Of a stretch of DNA of 64,000 nucleotides, positions 34,454 to 42,191 are shown piece by piece. The stretch covers positions 1 through 64,000 of the forward strand of contig PENC01000003.1 of the NCBI GenBank assembly GCA_003674045.1. The letters are read 5' to 3'. The notes under the pieces are model-generated. The model searched no databases. It had not been told where the DNA came from and worked only from the letters and a program-made list of their open reading frames with translations. The DNA comes from Streptomyces griseocarneus. GTDB taxonomy: Bacteria > Actinomycetota > Actinomycetes > Streptomycetales > Streptomycetaceae. Positions within the stretch are counted from its first letter, which is position 1; every line of letters starts with the position of its first letter. The translations under genes were made by a program, and so were the position numbers.

Positions 34454-35671
34454 TCACCGGCCGTACTCCGCGCCGATGTGGTCGAGCACCGCGGCGGCGC
34501 CGTCCTCCGCTGCGATGCGGCGGGCGAGTTCGGCCGCGCGGCGGCGGTGGGCCGGCTCGGTCACACAGGCCGTGATCGAGGCGGCGAGGGCTTCGGCGGT
34601 GAGGTCCTCGAACGGCAGAGGCCGGGGAGCGACTCCCAGCCGGTGAAGCCGGGCCGCCCAGAACGGCTGGTCGGCCATGACGGGTACCGGTACGGCGGGC
34701 ACCCCGGCCCGCAGTCCGGCTCCGGTGGTGCCCGCCCCGGCGTGGTGCACGACGGCGGCCGTGCGAGGGAAGAGCCAGTCGTGCGGAACGTCCCCGATGG
34801 CCAGGACGTCGTCGCCACCGCCGCTCAGCCCGGCCCACCCCGCCTGCACCACCGCGCGCACACCCGCCTGCTTCACCGCCGCGGCCACCAGTTCGCTCAG
34901 CCGTTCCCCCTCGCCCGGTGCCATGCTGCCGTACCCGATGAACACCGGCGGCGGGCCGGCCTGGAGGAAGTCGGCCAACTCGGCCGGGGGACGCCAGCCG
35001 TCCGGCCGGGACGGCCACCAGTACCCCGTCACGGCGGCCTGCGGCGGCCAGTCCGCCGGACGCGGCACCACCGACGGGCTGAAACCCGCGAAGACCGGCC
35101 CGGTGTCCTCTTCCGGCGCCGCCGCTGCGTCTGCGGGCAGCCCGAGGCGGGCGCGCAACCGGGTCACGGCACTCGCGAAGAGCTCGTCCCGGCGCCTCAC
35201 CACCGCCCGGCCCGCGGCCAGGTTGCCCTGCGGCCCCGGGCTGTCGGCACCTCGCGCGCCGGGCAGCGGGAACTCGCCGGTGGCGATGGCCGGCGTGAGG
35301 TGGGTGCCGATGACGGGGACGCCGAGTGCTTCGCCGGCCGCCTGGCTGAGCGGTGCCGGGGCGAAGGCGGTCAGTATCAGGTCGGTGCCGTCCGTCACGG
35401 CCGTCGCCACACCATCGGCGAGCCCGTCCACGTACGCTCTCGACAGCGCCCGGACCTCCTCCCGCGACGCCGCCCGGGACCAGGCCCGGATCAGCTCCTG
35501 CGGGTCTCCCGGCAGAGGCCGATGGACGAGGCCGCACCCGCCGACGAGTGCGGCGAAGGACGGATGGGCGGCCACGGCGACCTCGTGGCCGGCGTCCCGC
35601 AGGCGCCGTCCCAGGCCGGTGAACGGTGCGACGTCTCCCCGCGATCCGGTGGTGATGATCAGAATCCGCAT
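34454..35671 (-). CDS. GT1-family glycosyltransferase (sterol glucosyltransferase/MGT-like)
   Basis: A 405-residue GT-B fold enzyme. The N-terminus MRILIITTGSRGDVAPF is the GxRGDVxP motif of sterol glucosyltransferase-like enzymes, and the C-terminal donor-binding site includes VVHHAGAGTTGAGLRAGVPA followed by DQPFWAARL. It would transfer a sugar from a nucleotide donor to a lipophilic acceptor. The start at 35671 has GGAG-like sequence ahead (GAGGAGAATC). It heads a three-gene group with a P450 and a quinone reductase. No sugar biosynthesis genes lie nearby. Confidence 0.9.
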   Translation of the reverse strand: MRILIITTGSRGDVAPFTGLGRRLRDAGHEVAVAAHPSFAALVGGCGLVHRPLPGDPQELIRAWSRAASREEVRALSRAYVDGLADGVATAVTDGTDLILTAFAPAPLSQAAGEALGVPVIGTHLTPAIATGEFPLPGARGADSPGPQGNLAAGRAVVRRRDELFASAVTRLRARLGLPADAAAAPEEDTGPVFAGFSPSVVPRPADWPPQAAVTGYWWPSRPDGWRPPAELADFLQAGPPPVFIGYGSMAPGEGERLSELVAAAVKQAGVRAVVQAGWAGLSGGGDDVLAIGDVPHDWLFPRTAAVVHHAGAGTTGAGLRAGVPAVPVPVMADQPFWAARLHRLGVAPRPLPFEDLTAEALAASITACVTEPAHRRRAAELARRIAAEDGAAAVLDHIGAEYGR

Positions 35672-35903
35672 GCGGTGATTCTCCTCGACGACCGCCGCCC
35701 GCGACACCGTCACCGGCCACCCGAAGACCTCAGTAGCCGCACGTTCCGGGCTTGGCGCCTTCGGTCACCGGGCCGGGTCTCCCGCCCGCGGCGCCCGGCC
35801 CGGTGCTCGGCAGCACCACAGAACGTATGACGGCCGCCGACGGCGCGAAGTATCTCGTTGCACGGTGAAGGGGCCGCTCCGGTGCGGGACCGCACAGTGA
35901 GAC

Positions 35904-36075
35904 CGTCAGACACTCATCGCCTGGCTGCGCCTCGACGCGCGCATCGGCCCGACGGCCGCCGCGCTGTCCCTCTCGGCATCCGCCGTACGTAAACACCTCG
36001 CCCGGAGCGAAGTGCTGCTGCAACGCTCGCTGTTACGGCCGCCCGGCGCCGTCCACGACCAGTGGCTCGCCCAGC
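35904..36075 (+). pseudogene. PucR/CdaR-type regulator, C-terminal helix-turn-helix remnant
   Basis: A plus-strand frame reads TLIAWLRLDARIGPTAAALS, then LSASAVRKHLARSEVLLQRS and VHDQWLAQRALE. This is the C-terminal HTH_30 domain seen in PucR-like regulators. A stop codon lies just upstream and no start or rest of the protein is present. The 3' end runs into the truncated SnoaL-like gene on the opposite strand. One codon is TTA. It is gene debris at a recombination junction. Confidence 0.6.
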
Positions 36076-36290
36076 GCGCCCTCGAACCGGCCGGGACGAG
36101 TGCGACCCCGTTCCGCGGCCCGGAGCACGGCGGGCAGATCGCGGCGGACACCGTCGGGGAAGAGGATGTCGGGGAACTCCTGCTGCACGGCCTCCTCGTG
36201 GAAGAAGGAGGCCAGTTCCTCGCCGGTGGCCCCGCGGGCGACTGCCTCGTGGTATCGGATGGCGACTTCGAGGTCGGGGTGCTGTGACAT
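36033..36290 (-). pseudogene. SnoaL-like protein, C-terminally truncated
   Basis: An 85-residue reading frame begins like a full SnoaL-like polyketide-cyclase family protein (HPDLEVAIRYHEAVARGATG, then ASFFHEEAVQQEFP and RRDLPAVLRAAERGR), but such proteins are about 130 residues long. The last part is simply the antisense of the PucR remnant, so the gene was cut near 36090. It follows the methyltransferase by 23 bases. It is probably non-functional. Confidence 0.6.
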
Positions 36291-36313
36291 GCGGCTCGGC
36301 GTAGGCGGTCCCT

Positions 36314-37141
36314 TCACACCCCTTCCGTACGTCCCAGGAACAGGCTCGTGACCACCCGCACCGGTACCGTGCCGTCGCCCATGATCCGCGCCATGTCCGC
36401 GAGCAGGGGTTCCCGTACCGCCTCCGGGACGACCCGGTAGCCGGAGTACGAGGCCAGCAGGCCGACGGCCTCCGGGCCCGAGCGCTCGTGCCCGGTCTCG
36501 TACAGGCGGTGGTCCAGGTCCGTGAAGCCGTGTGCCGCCATCTCGCGCCACTGCCGGGCGACGGGGCCGCGGTCGGCCGGGCGCGCACGGGGGTCGAGGA
36601 GAGTGTGCTCGGGGATCTCCACGCCGTGCCGGGCGTGCGCGTCGGTCAGCTGTCGCACCAGCCGCTCGTCGTCCAGGAACCAGTGGTTCCAGAAGAGCGC
36701 CACGGCACCTCCGGGCCGTAGTGCCGCCCGGGCCCTCGGCCACCGCGCCGCCTCGTCGACCCAGTGCCAGGCCTGCGCGCAGTACAGCAGCCCGAACCGC
36801 CGCCCGCCGGGACGCCAGGTCTCGAAACCGGCGGTCTCGACGTCGACTCCCGACAGGCCGGTGCACTTGAGGCGCAGGACCCGCGCCATCCGCGCGTCCG
36901 GTTCGACGCATGTCACCGGCAGGCCCCGACTTGCGAAGGCCACCGTGGCCTTGCCGGTTCCGGCGCCGACCTCCAGGGCGGGCGCGGGGTCACCGGTCCC
37001 GGCGGCGGCGAAATCGAGAACCTCGTCGACGAGTCGCTCCGGATAGCCCGGCCGTGCGGCGTCGTACTGCTCGGCGTCGTCGCCGAACACGTGGCGGCGT
37101 TCCCGTAGTTCCCCCATGCCGTGCGTCATGTCGTCCGTCAT
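36314..37141 (-). CDS. Class I SAM-dependent methyltransferase
   Basis: A 275-residue methyltransferase. Motif I is ALEVGAGTGKATVAFA, followed by the acidic CVEPD; the later LLYCAQAWHWVD segment is typical of UbiE/Tam-like enzymes. I chose the ATG at 37141. The substrate is unknown; homologues act on small acids and secondary metabolites. It stands between two broken genes (NUDIX and SnoaL-like), so its original context may be lost. Confidence 0.85.
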   Translation of the reverse strand: MTDDMTHGMGELRERRHVFGDDAEQYDAARPGYPERLVDEVLDFAAAGTGDPAPALEVGAGTGKATVAFASRGLPVTCVEPDARMARVLRLKCTGLSGVDVETAGFETWRPGGRRFGLLYCAQAWHWVDEAARWPRARAALRPGGAVALFWNHWFLDDERLVRQLTDAHARHGVEIPEHTLLDPRARPADRGPVARQWREMAAHGFTDLDHRLYETGHERSGPEAVGLLASYSGYRVVPEAVREPLLADMARIMGDGTVPVRVVTSLFLGRTEGV

Positions 37142-37172
37142 GGCATCACGGTACGCGGCGCCGTCCGGCGGG

Positions 37173-37412
37173 TCAGTGCTGCCAGGGCAGCCGGACCGGC
37201 TCGGCGGGGACGCGCCCGGCGGCCGGCCGGGCCACCAGGCCGGCCAGGCCGAACGGAAAGACGGTCTCGCCGCTCGCGGCCGGCTCCTCCTGCGTCCACC
37301 AGCGGTGCCCCGCGTGGTACTTGAGCAGCAGTACCCGGTCCGTCTCGTCGACCAGCAGGACACGGGCGGACCGGCGGCGGTGACTCTCCTGTGAATTTCC
37401 CTGGTCGGACAT
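37173..37412 (-). pseudogene. NUDIX hydrolase with internal deletion
   Basis: A 79-residue frame joins the N-terminal strand of a NUDIX protein (RRRSARVLLVDETDRVLLL) straight to the usual C-terminal end (FPFGLAGLVARPAAGRVPAE, then PVRLPWQH). The catalytic Nudix box (GX5EX7REUXEEXGU) that should lie between is gone. The junction is near the HRWWT residues, which occur in both parts of such proteins. It cannot hydrolyse nucleoside diphosphates. It diverges from the lanthipeptide synthetase gene across only 51 bases. Confidence 0.7.
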
Positions 37413-37463
37413 CCCGTCAGATCAGCTGTTGCCGGGGACCGGTCCTCGTGCGACTCTGACGCC

Positions 37464-40226
37464 GTGACGGTGGGCCACCAGGCGAGCTACCAGTCGGTCG
37501 TCGCCCGGGTCCTCGGGGCCGGGCGGGGCGCGTGGGTCATGCGGGACGGCGAGACCTGGTGCATGCTCACGCCGCCCGGGTACCGGCCGCGCAGGCAGGG
37601 GTGGAAGCTCCACGTCTCGGCGACCGTCGGCTCGGCCCACCGGGTGCTGGAACAGGCGGCAGGCGTCCTCGTCGCGCAGGGCTGCGCGTTCAAGTTCGCG
37701 GTGTCGCCACGCGTCACCGCCGACCTCACCTCGGTACGGGCCCCGCGGGCGCGGTCCGGCAAGTTCCTCACCGCCTACCCCGCGGACGACGAGCACCTGC
37801 GCACCCTCGCCGAAGAACTGCACCGGGCGACCCTGGGGCTCCCCGGGCCCGCGGTCCTGTCGGACCGGCGCTACCGCCCCGGCAGCCTGGTCCACTACCG
37901 CTACGGCTGCTTCTCGCCGCCGCGTGAGCTCGACGACGAGGGCTTCTACCGCGGACGGCTGCGGGCGCCCGACGGCACGTACGTCACGGACGAGCGCAAC
38001 CCGTGGTTCTCGCCGCCCGACTGGGCCGTACCGCCCTTCGACGTACCTCCGCGGAACGGCACCCGCGGCGGCCCCGTGCCGCTCGCCGGCCGCTATCTCG
38101 TCCGGGAGGCCATCCGGCATTCCAACAGGGGCGGCGTCTACCGCGCCCGGGACCGGCGCACCGGCCGGGACGTCCTCCTCAAGGAGGCCCGCCCGCACGT
38201 CGGCGCGCAGCCCGGCGGGACCGACGCCCGGGACTGGCTGCGCCACGAGGCGGACGTCCTCTCCCTGCTGGCGCCGCGCGGCATCGCCCCCGCCCCGCAC
38301 GAGGTCTTCGAGAGCGGAGGACACGTCTTCCTCGCCGAGGAGCTGGTCGACGGCGAGAACCTCCAGCGGTGGTCGGCGGACACCGCCTCGCAGCACGGCG
38401 GTCGGCTGCCCGTCGCGGACGCCTGGCGCATCGCCCGCGACCTCGTCCGCCTCGTCGGCGAGGTCCACGAGGCCGGATTCGTCCTCCGTGACCTCAAACC
38501 GACCAACGTCCTCGTCCGGCCCGGCGGAACACCCGTCCTGGTCGACCTCGAAGGCGCCGTCCGCACGGGGGAGACGGCCCACGTCCTGGGCACCCGGGGC
38601 TTCACCGCGCCCGAGTACCTCGCCCGCACCGGCCACGGGCCCGCGCCCGGCCCCGAGGCCGACTGCTTCGGGCTGGGTGCCACTCTGCTGCACGCCACCG
38701 CGGGCATCAACCCCGTACTCGCGCCGGACACGCCCCCGGCGCGCCCGCACGGCGAACGCCTCGCCGCGCTCGTGGAGGCCGCTGCCCCGGACTGCCCCGC
38801 CCTCCGGGCCCTCACCCCCCTCGTCCTCGGTCTCACGGCCGACCTCCCGGCCCGCTGGCCGCTGGAGAAGGCCGCCGCGTTCCTCCGGGCCGAACCGGCC
38901 GACCCGCGGCTCCGGGCCGAACCGGCCGACCCGCGGCTCCGGGCCGAACCGGCCGACCCGCCGCTCTCCCCGGGAACGGCCCTGACCGGTGACGGGGTCG
39001 ACCGCCTGCTCCACGACGGCCTCGCCCACATTGCCGCGACCATGGACCCCGCCGCCGAGCACCTGTGGCCCCGGCCCGCGTCCCTGCCGGAAGGAGACCC
39101 CTGCAACCTCCAGCAGGGCGCGGCGGGTGTCCTGGCCGTCCTCGACAGGGCCGTCCGCACGGGCGAGGCCCCCGGCCTCGTCCCCGTGCTGCGGGCCGCG
39201 GCCCACTGGACCGCCGCGCGGCTCGCCCTGCCCGGCCGCGTCCTGCCCGGGCTCTACTTCGGCCGCTCCGGCACCGTATGGGCGCTGCACGACGCGGCGC
39301 AGACCCTCGACGACCCCGCGCTCGCCGCCCGCGCCCGGCAGTACGCCCTGGGCATCCCCCTGGACCGGGCCGACCCCGACATCTGCCACGGTCTCTCCGG
39401 CGCCGGGCTCGCCCAGCTGCACCTGTGGCACGCGACGGGCGACCGGCGGTTCGCCGGCCGGGCCGTCGCCTGCGCCGACGCCGTGGTCCGCCTCACCGGG
39501 CAGGCCGACGGGGGAGTGGACTGGCCGCTCGGCCCGGAGCACCGCCCGGAACTCGCGGGCTCCCGCTCCTACGGCTTCGGCCACGGCGTCGCGGGCAATG
39601 CCACGTTCCTGCTGGCCGTCGGCCGGGCCCTGGACCGCCCGGATCTCGTCGACATCGCGACCGGCGGCGGCCACGCCCTGTGCGCGCTGGCCGAGCGCCG
39701 CGGCGACACGGCCGTCTGGCCCAAGGGACCGGGCCGTACGGAACGGATGGGGCTCGACTTCTGGTGCAACGGCGCCTCCGGCATCGGCACCGCCCTCGTC
39801 CGGCTGTGGCAGGCCACCGGCGAACCCCGTTTCCGCGAGTACGCCGAACTGGCCGCGCGTACCGTCCACCGCGACCGCTGGCGGCTGGGCACCGGCACCT
39901 GCCACGGCGTCGCGGGCAACGCCCAGATCCTCCTCGACCTCGCCGACGCGACCGGCGACGCCATGTACCGGGCCTGGGCCGCCCAGTCCGCCCGGTGCCT
40001 CCACGCGCGGGCCGCCCTGCGGGACGGCCTGCTGGTCGTACCCGACGACACCCTGCGCGACTTCTGCGTCAGCTACCACGTCGGCCTGGCCGGGGCCCTG
40101 GACCTGCTCCTCCGCCTCAAGCACGGGGGCCGACGCCCCTGGACGGCGGACCTCGCACAGGCGCGGAGCTGCCCGCACACGATCCGGCCGGCCGGACAGG
40201 GAACCCCATCACGCGGAAGGAGGTGA
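37464..40226 (+). CDS. lanL: Class IV-type lanthipeptide synthetase (LanL: lyase-kinase-cyclase)
   Basis: A 920-residue three-domain enzyme that phosphorylates Ser/Thr of a precursor, eliminates phosphate to dehydro residues, and adds Cys thiols to form lanthionine. The lyase domain (1-200) has WKLHVSA, FKFAVS and SGKFLTAYP. The kinase (about 210-470) has Lys240, catalytic Asp343 in RDLKPTN and DLEG at 361. The LanC-like domain (about 520-910) keeps the zinc ligands: Cys768 in FWCNG and Cys813-His814 in TCHGVAG. Class III enzymes lack these ligands, so this is class IV. A linker at about 475-501 is a three-fold repeat of RAEPADPRL. The GTG start is the first in frame; the precursor gene follows immediately. 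Confidence 0.9.
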   Translation: MTVGHQASYQSVVARVLGAGRGAWVMRDGETWCMLTPPGYRPRRQGWKLHVSATVGSAHRVLEQAAGVLVAQGCAFKFAVSPRVTADLTSVRAPRARSGKFLTAYPADDEHLRTLAEELHRATLGLPGPAVLSDRRYRPGSLVHYRYGCFSPPRELDDEGFYRGRLRAPDGTYVTDERNPWFSPPDWAVPPFDVPPRNGTRGGPVPLAGRYLVREAIRHSNRGGVYRARDRRTGRDVLLKEARPHVGAQPGGTDARDWLRHEADVLSLLAPRGIAPAPHEVFESGGHVFLAEELVDGENLQRWSADTASQHGGRLPVADAWRIARDLVRLVGEVHEAGFVLRDLKPTNVLVRPGGTPVLVDLEGAVRTGETAHVLGTRGFTAPEYLARTGHGPAPGPEADCFGLGATLLHATAGINPVLAPDTPPARPHGERLAALVEAAAPDCPALRALTPLVLGLTADLPARWPLEKAAAFLRAEPADPRLRAEPADPRLRAEPADPPLSPGTALTGDGVDRLLHDGLAHIAATMDPAAEHLWPRPASLPEGDPCNLQQGAAGVLAVLDRAVRTGEAPGLVPVLRAAAHWTAARLALPGRVLPGLYFGRSGTVWALHDAAQTLDDPALAARARQYALGIPLDRADPDICHGLSGAGLAQLHLWHATGDRRFAGRAVACADAVVRLTGQADGGVDWPLGPEHRPELAGSRSYGFGHGVAGNATFLLAVGRALDRPDLVDIATGGGHALCALAERRGDTAVWPKGPGRTERMGLDFWCNGASGIGTALVRLWQATGEPRFREYAELAARTVHRDRWRLGTGTCHGVAGNAQILLDLADATGDAMYRAWAAQSARCLHARAALRDGLLVVPDDTLRDFCVSYHVGLAGALDLLLRLKHGGRRPWTADLAQARSCPHTIRPAGQGTPSRGRR
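38886..38966 (+). repeat. Three tandem 27-bp repeats inside lanL
   Basis: A 27-base unit starting CGGGCCGAACCGGCCGACCC occurs three times head to tail, the last with small changes, and encodes RAEPADPRL in the kinase-cyclase linker. Repeats of this kind change copy number by slippage. Confidence 0.85.
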
Positions 40227-40231
40227 GAACC

Positions 40232-40363
40232 GTGGAGGAGACGGTGCTGGAACTTCAGGAGCTGCCGGAGACGGACGAGCTCGCACTGGAGCCCGCGATG
40301 TGCTGCGACACCGACCACACGAGTGGCCAGTGCACGATCATGGGGCCGCACTGCAAGGACTGA
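40232..40363 (+). CDS. lanA: Lanthipeptide precursor peptide (43 residues)
   Basis: The GTG is eight bases after AAGGAGGTGA (40217-40226), a ten-base perfect complement of the 16S rRNA tail that also contains the lanL stop. The product has an acidic leader (residues 1-23) with LELQELPETDE and a core of about 20 residues, CCDTDHTSGQC followed by TIMGPHCKD. The leader shares LPETD with the class IV leader of venezuelin as I remember it, and LELQ resembles the class III LxLQ motif. The core has four Cys (24, 25, 34, 41) and four Ser/Thr (27, 30, 31, 35). Cys34 and Cys41 can close rings on upstream residues; Cys24 and Cys25 precede every Ser/Thr, which is odd. No protease or exporter gene is adjacent. 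Confidence 0.82.
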   Translation: MEETVLELQELPETDELALEPAMCCDTDHTSGQCTIMGPHCKD

Positions 40364-40376
40364 ACCGCCCCGCCCC

Positions 40377-40414
40377 GTTCTGCGCGGCCGCCGGCCGCGA
40401 CGGCCGCGCAGAAC
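40377..40414 (+). terminator. 14-bp perfect hairpin between precursor and lanC
   Basis: GTTCTGCGCGGCCG and CGGCCGCGCAGAAC form a perfect 14-pair stem with a 10-base loop, 14 bases after the precursor stop. It may act as a partial terminator or an mRNA-end stabiliser so that the precursor is made in excess of the downstream cyclase, as is known for other lanthipeptide operons. Confidence 0.75.
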
Positions 40415-40418
40415 TTCC

Positions 40419-40490
40419 GGACAGCAGGACGGACAGCAGGACGGACAGTAGAACGGGCGTCTGGACGGACAGCAGGACGGAGAGCGGAAC
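40419..40490 (+). repeat. Six 12-bp tandem repeats ending at the lanC start
   Basis: Six consecutive 12-base units: GGACAGCAGGAC twice, GGACAGTAGAAC, GGGCGTCTGGAC, GGACAGCAGGAC and GGAGAGCGGAAC. The register is exact and the last unit ends at the base before the lanC ATG, supplying its GGAG ribosome site. A TAG in the third unit stops reading in the lanC frame. Confidence 0.85.
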
Positions 40491-41585
40491 ATGACCGGCG
40501 GCATGTGGACGCCCCTGCTGCCCCCGGCCGTCGCGGCCGCCGTCCTCGATCGCGTGCGTTCCGCCGCGCGCCCGCACCGCGTGCCCCGCCGCGTACGCCC
40601 CCACCTCGCCGCCGGTGGCGCGGGACTGGCGCTCGCCTACCACCAGTTGGACCGTTGCCTGCCCGGCCGTGGCTGGGGCGGCCTGGCCGAGGGCTACCTG
40701 GCCGCGGCGGCCGCGGGATACGAGCTGCTGGGCGCCTCGACCGGCCTCTTCGGCGGCGCGGCAGGACTGGCCTTCGCCGCGCGGGAGCTGGGGCAGGGCC
40801 TGCCCGCCGTGCACGAGCGCGTCGTCGCCGAGGCGGCCCGCCAGGCCCGCGAGGTCGACGACAGCCCCGCCGGACACGCCGTCGATCTCGTCTCCGGGTT
40901 GACCGGAACGGGCGTGTACCTGCTGGGACAGCGCCGCGACCCGGCGGCACGGACGGCGTTGCGGCAGGTGCTCACCGCCCTCTCGCGCGACGGGGACGCC
41001 CCCGGTCCTGGGGGCGTGGCGCACGGCTCCGGCGTGGCGCACGGCCTGTCCGGACCGCTCGCCCTCCTGGCGCTGGCTCTCACGGAAGGCATGGCCGTGC
41101 CCGGACAGCGCGAGGCGGTGGCCCGGTACGCCGCAGTGCTGATCGAGCGCCGCGTCTCCGACGCCTGGGGACCCAACTGGGCCGGGGCGACCACCGGCCG
41201 GCCCGTACGTGCCTCGTGGTGCAGAGGGAGTCCCGGCACCGCCCGCGCCCTCTGGCTGGCCGGAACGGCACTCGGGGACGAGGCCCCGCGCGACCTCGCG
41301 GTGCGGGCGCTCAAGGCGGCTCTCCGCCGCCCTGCCGCCGTACGCCGCGTCGACGGCGACCCCGGCCTCTGCCACGGCCTGGCGGGGCTGCTCCACATCA
41401 CCTCGCGCTTCGCCCACGACACCGGCGACCCGGAACTCGCCGCCACCGCGGCCGGATTGGCCGCTTCGTCCTTCCCGGCCGGTGGCCCGGGGTTCCTCGA
41501 CGGCGCGGCAGGCGTCGCGCTCGCCCTGCTGGCGGCGGCCACCGACACCGGACCCGCCTGGGACCGGGTGCTGCTCCTCGCGTGA
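40491..41585 (+). CDS. lanC: Stand-alone LanC-type lanthionine cyclase
   Basis: A 364-residue protein made only of the LanC alpha,alpha-barrel repeats: GLFGGAAGLAFAA, VSGLTGTGVYLLG, AHGLSGPLALLAL, SWCRGSPGTARALW, LCHGLAGLLHI and FLDGAAGVALALL. The zinc ligands Cys244, Cys294 and His295 are present, so it should be active in adding Cys thiols to dehydro residues. The neighbouring LanL already has its own zinc-binding cyclase domain, so a second cyclase is unexpected; LanC normally pairs with a LanB dehydratase, and none is present. It lies 127 bases after the precursor, behind a hairpin and a repeat array. It may form particular rings of the same peptide. Confidence 0.85.
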   Translation: MTGGMWTPLLPPAVAAAVLDRVRSAARPHRVPRRVRPHLAAGGAGLALAYHQLDRCLPGRGWGGLAEGYLAAAAAGYELLGASTGLFGGAAGLAFAARELGQGLPAVHERVVAEAARQAREVDDSPAGHAVDLVSGLTGTGVYLLGQRRDPAARTALRQVLTALSRDGDAPGPGGVAHGSGVAHGLSGPLALLALALTEGMAVPGQREAVARYAAVLIERRVSDAWGPNWAGATTGRPVRASWCRGSPGTARALWLAGTALGDEAPRDLAVRALKAALRRPAAVRRVDGDPGLCHGLAGLLHITSRFAHDTGDPELAATAAGLAASSFPAGGPGFLDGAAGVALALLAAATDTGPAWDRVLLLA

Positions 41586-41588
41586 CAG

Positions 41589-42152
41589 GTGTCCGTATCC
41601 GCCGTCCGGATCCGTGGGACGTCCGGCCGGGGCCGGTGGTGGCGGTACGGGCGGGAGAGGAAGCTGAGCTACGACCCGGAACTGCTCTATGCCGGCGCCA
41701 TGTTCCACGACCTCGGGCTGGGCGAGCGCTTCCGTGACGGCGGGCGCCGCTTCGAGGTCGACGGCGCGGACGAGGCGCGCCGCTTCCTCGCCTCCTGGCA
41801 GGTGCCCGAGGACAGAGTCCGCCGCGTGTGGACGGCCATCGCCCTGCACACCACACCGGGCGTCCCGGAGTTCATGGAACCCGAGGTCGCGCTGGTCACG
41901 GCCGGGGTCGAGTACGACGTCCTCGGCATCGGGTACGAGAACCTCGCGGAGGCCGACCGCGCGGCCGTCGTGGCCCTGCACCCGCGCCCCGGCTTCAAGA
42001 ACCGTACCCTGCGGGCCTTCGCCGACGGCACGCGCCGCAAGCCGGACACCACATTCGGCAATGTCAAGGCCGACGTGCTCGCCCACTACGAACCGGGTTT
42101 CGAGCGTGGGGACTTCGTACAGGTCGTCCTGGATTCCGCCTGGCCGGAGTGA
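41589..42152 (+). pseudogene. HD-domain protein, N-terminally truncated
   Basis: From about residue 24 the frame reads like an HD-domain phosphohydrolase-family protein (KLSYDPELLYAGAMFHDLGLGERF, split here only by family convention, then WTAIALHTTPG, AVVALHPRPGFKN and TTFGNVKADVLAHY). The family normally has some 50 residues before this, including the first histidine of the metal site; here they are replaced by about 23 unrelated residues. It lies three bases after lanC. It is probably a remnant, although the remaining frame is intact. Confidence 0.6.
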
Positions 42153-42154
42153 GC

Positions 42155-42173
42155 CCCGGCACCGGCTGCCGGG
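42155..42173. terminator. Hairpin between convergent genes
   Basis: Perfect CCCGGCA / TGCCGGG stem with a five-base loop, three bases after the HD gene stop and 19 bases before the DUF1275 stop. It can serve both strands. Confidence 0.6.
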
Positions 42174-42191
42174 ACACCGTGGGCACCGGCG

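Noticed and set aside
36033..36911. A 292-residue minus-strand protein containing the SnoaL start
   Set aside because: The first 200 residues are a shadow of the methyltransferase in another frame; only the part from 36290 reads like a real protein.
37422..40178. A 918-codon minus-strand frame opposite lanL
   Set aside because: It is a shadow of the synthetase, whose lyase, kinase and cyclase motifs are all on the plus strand.
37464..40226. Class III (LanKC/RamC-like) assignment for the synthetase
   Set aside because: Class III cyclase domains lack zinc ligands; here Cys768, Cys813 and His814 are present, which fits class IV.
40419..40490. CRISPR array
   Set aside because: The 12-bp units are head to tail without spacers and there are no cas genes.
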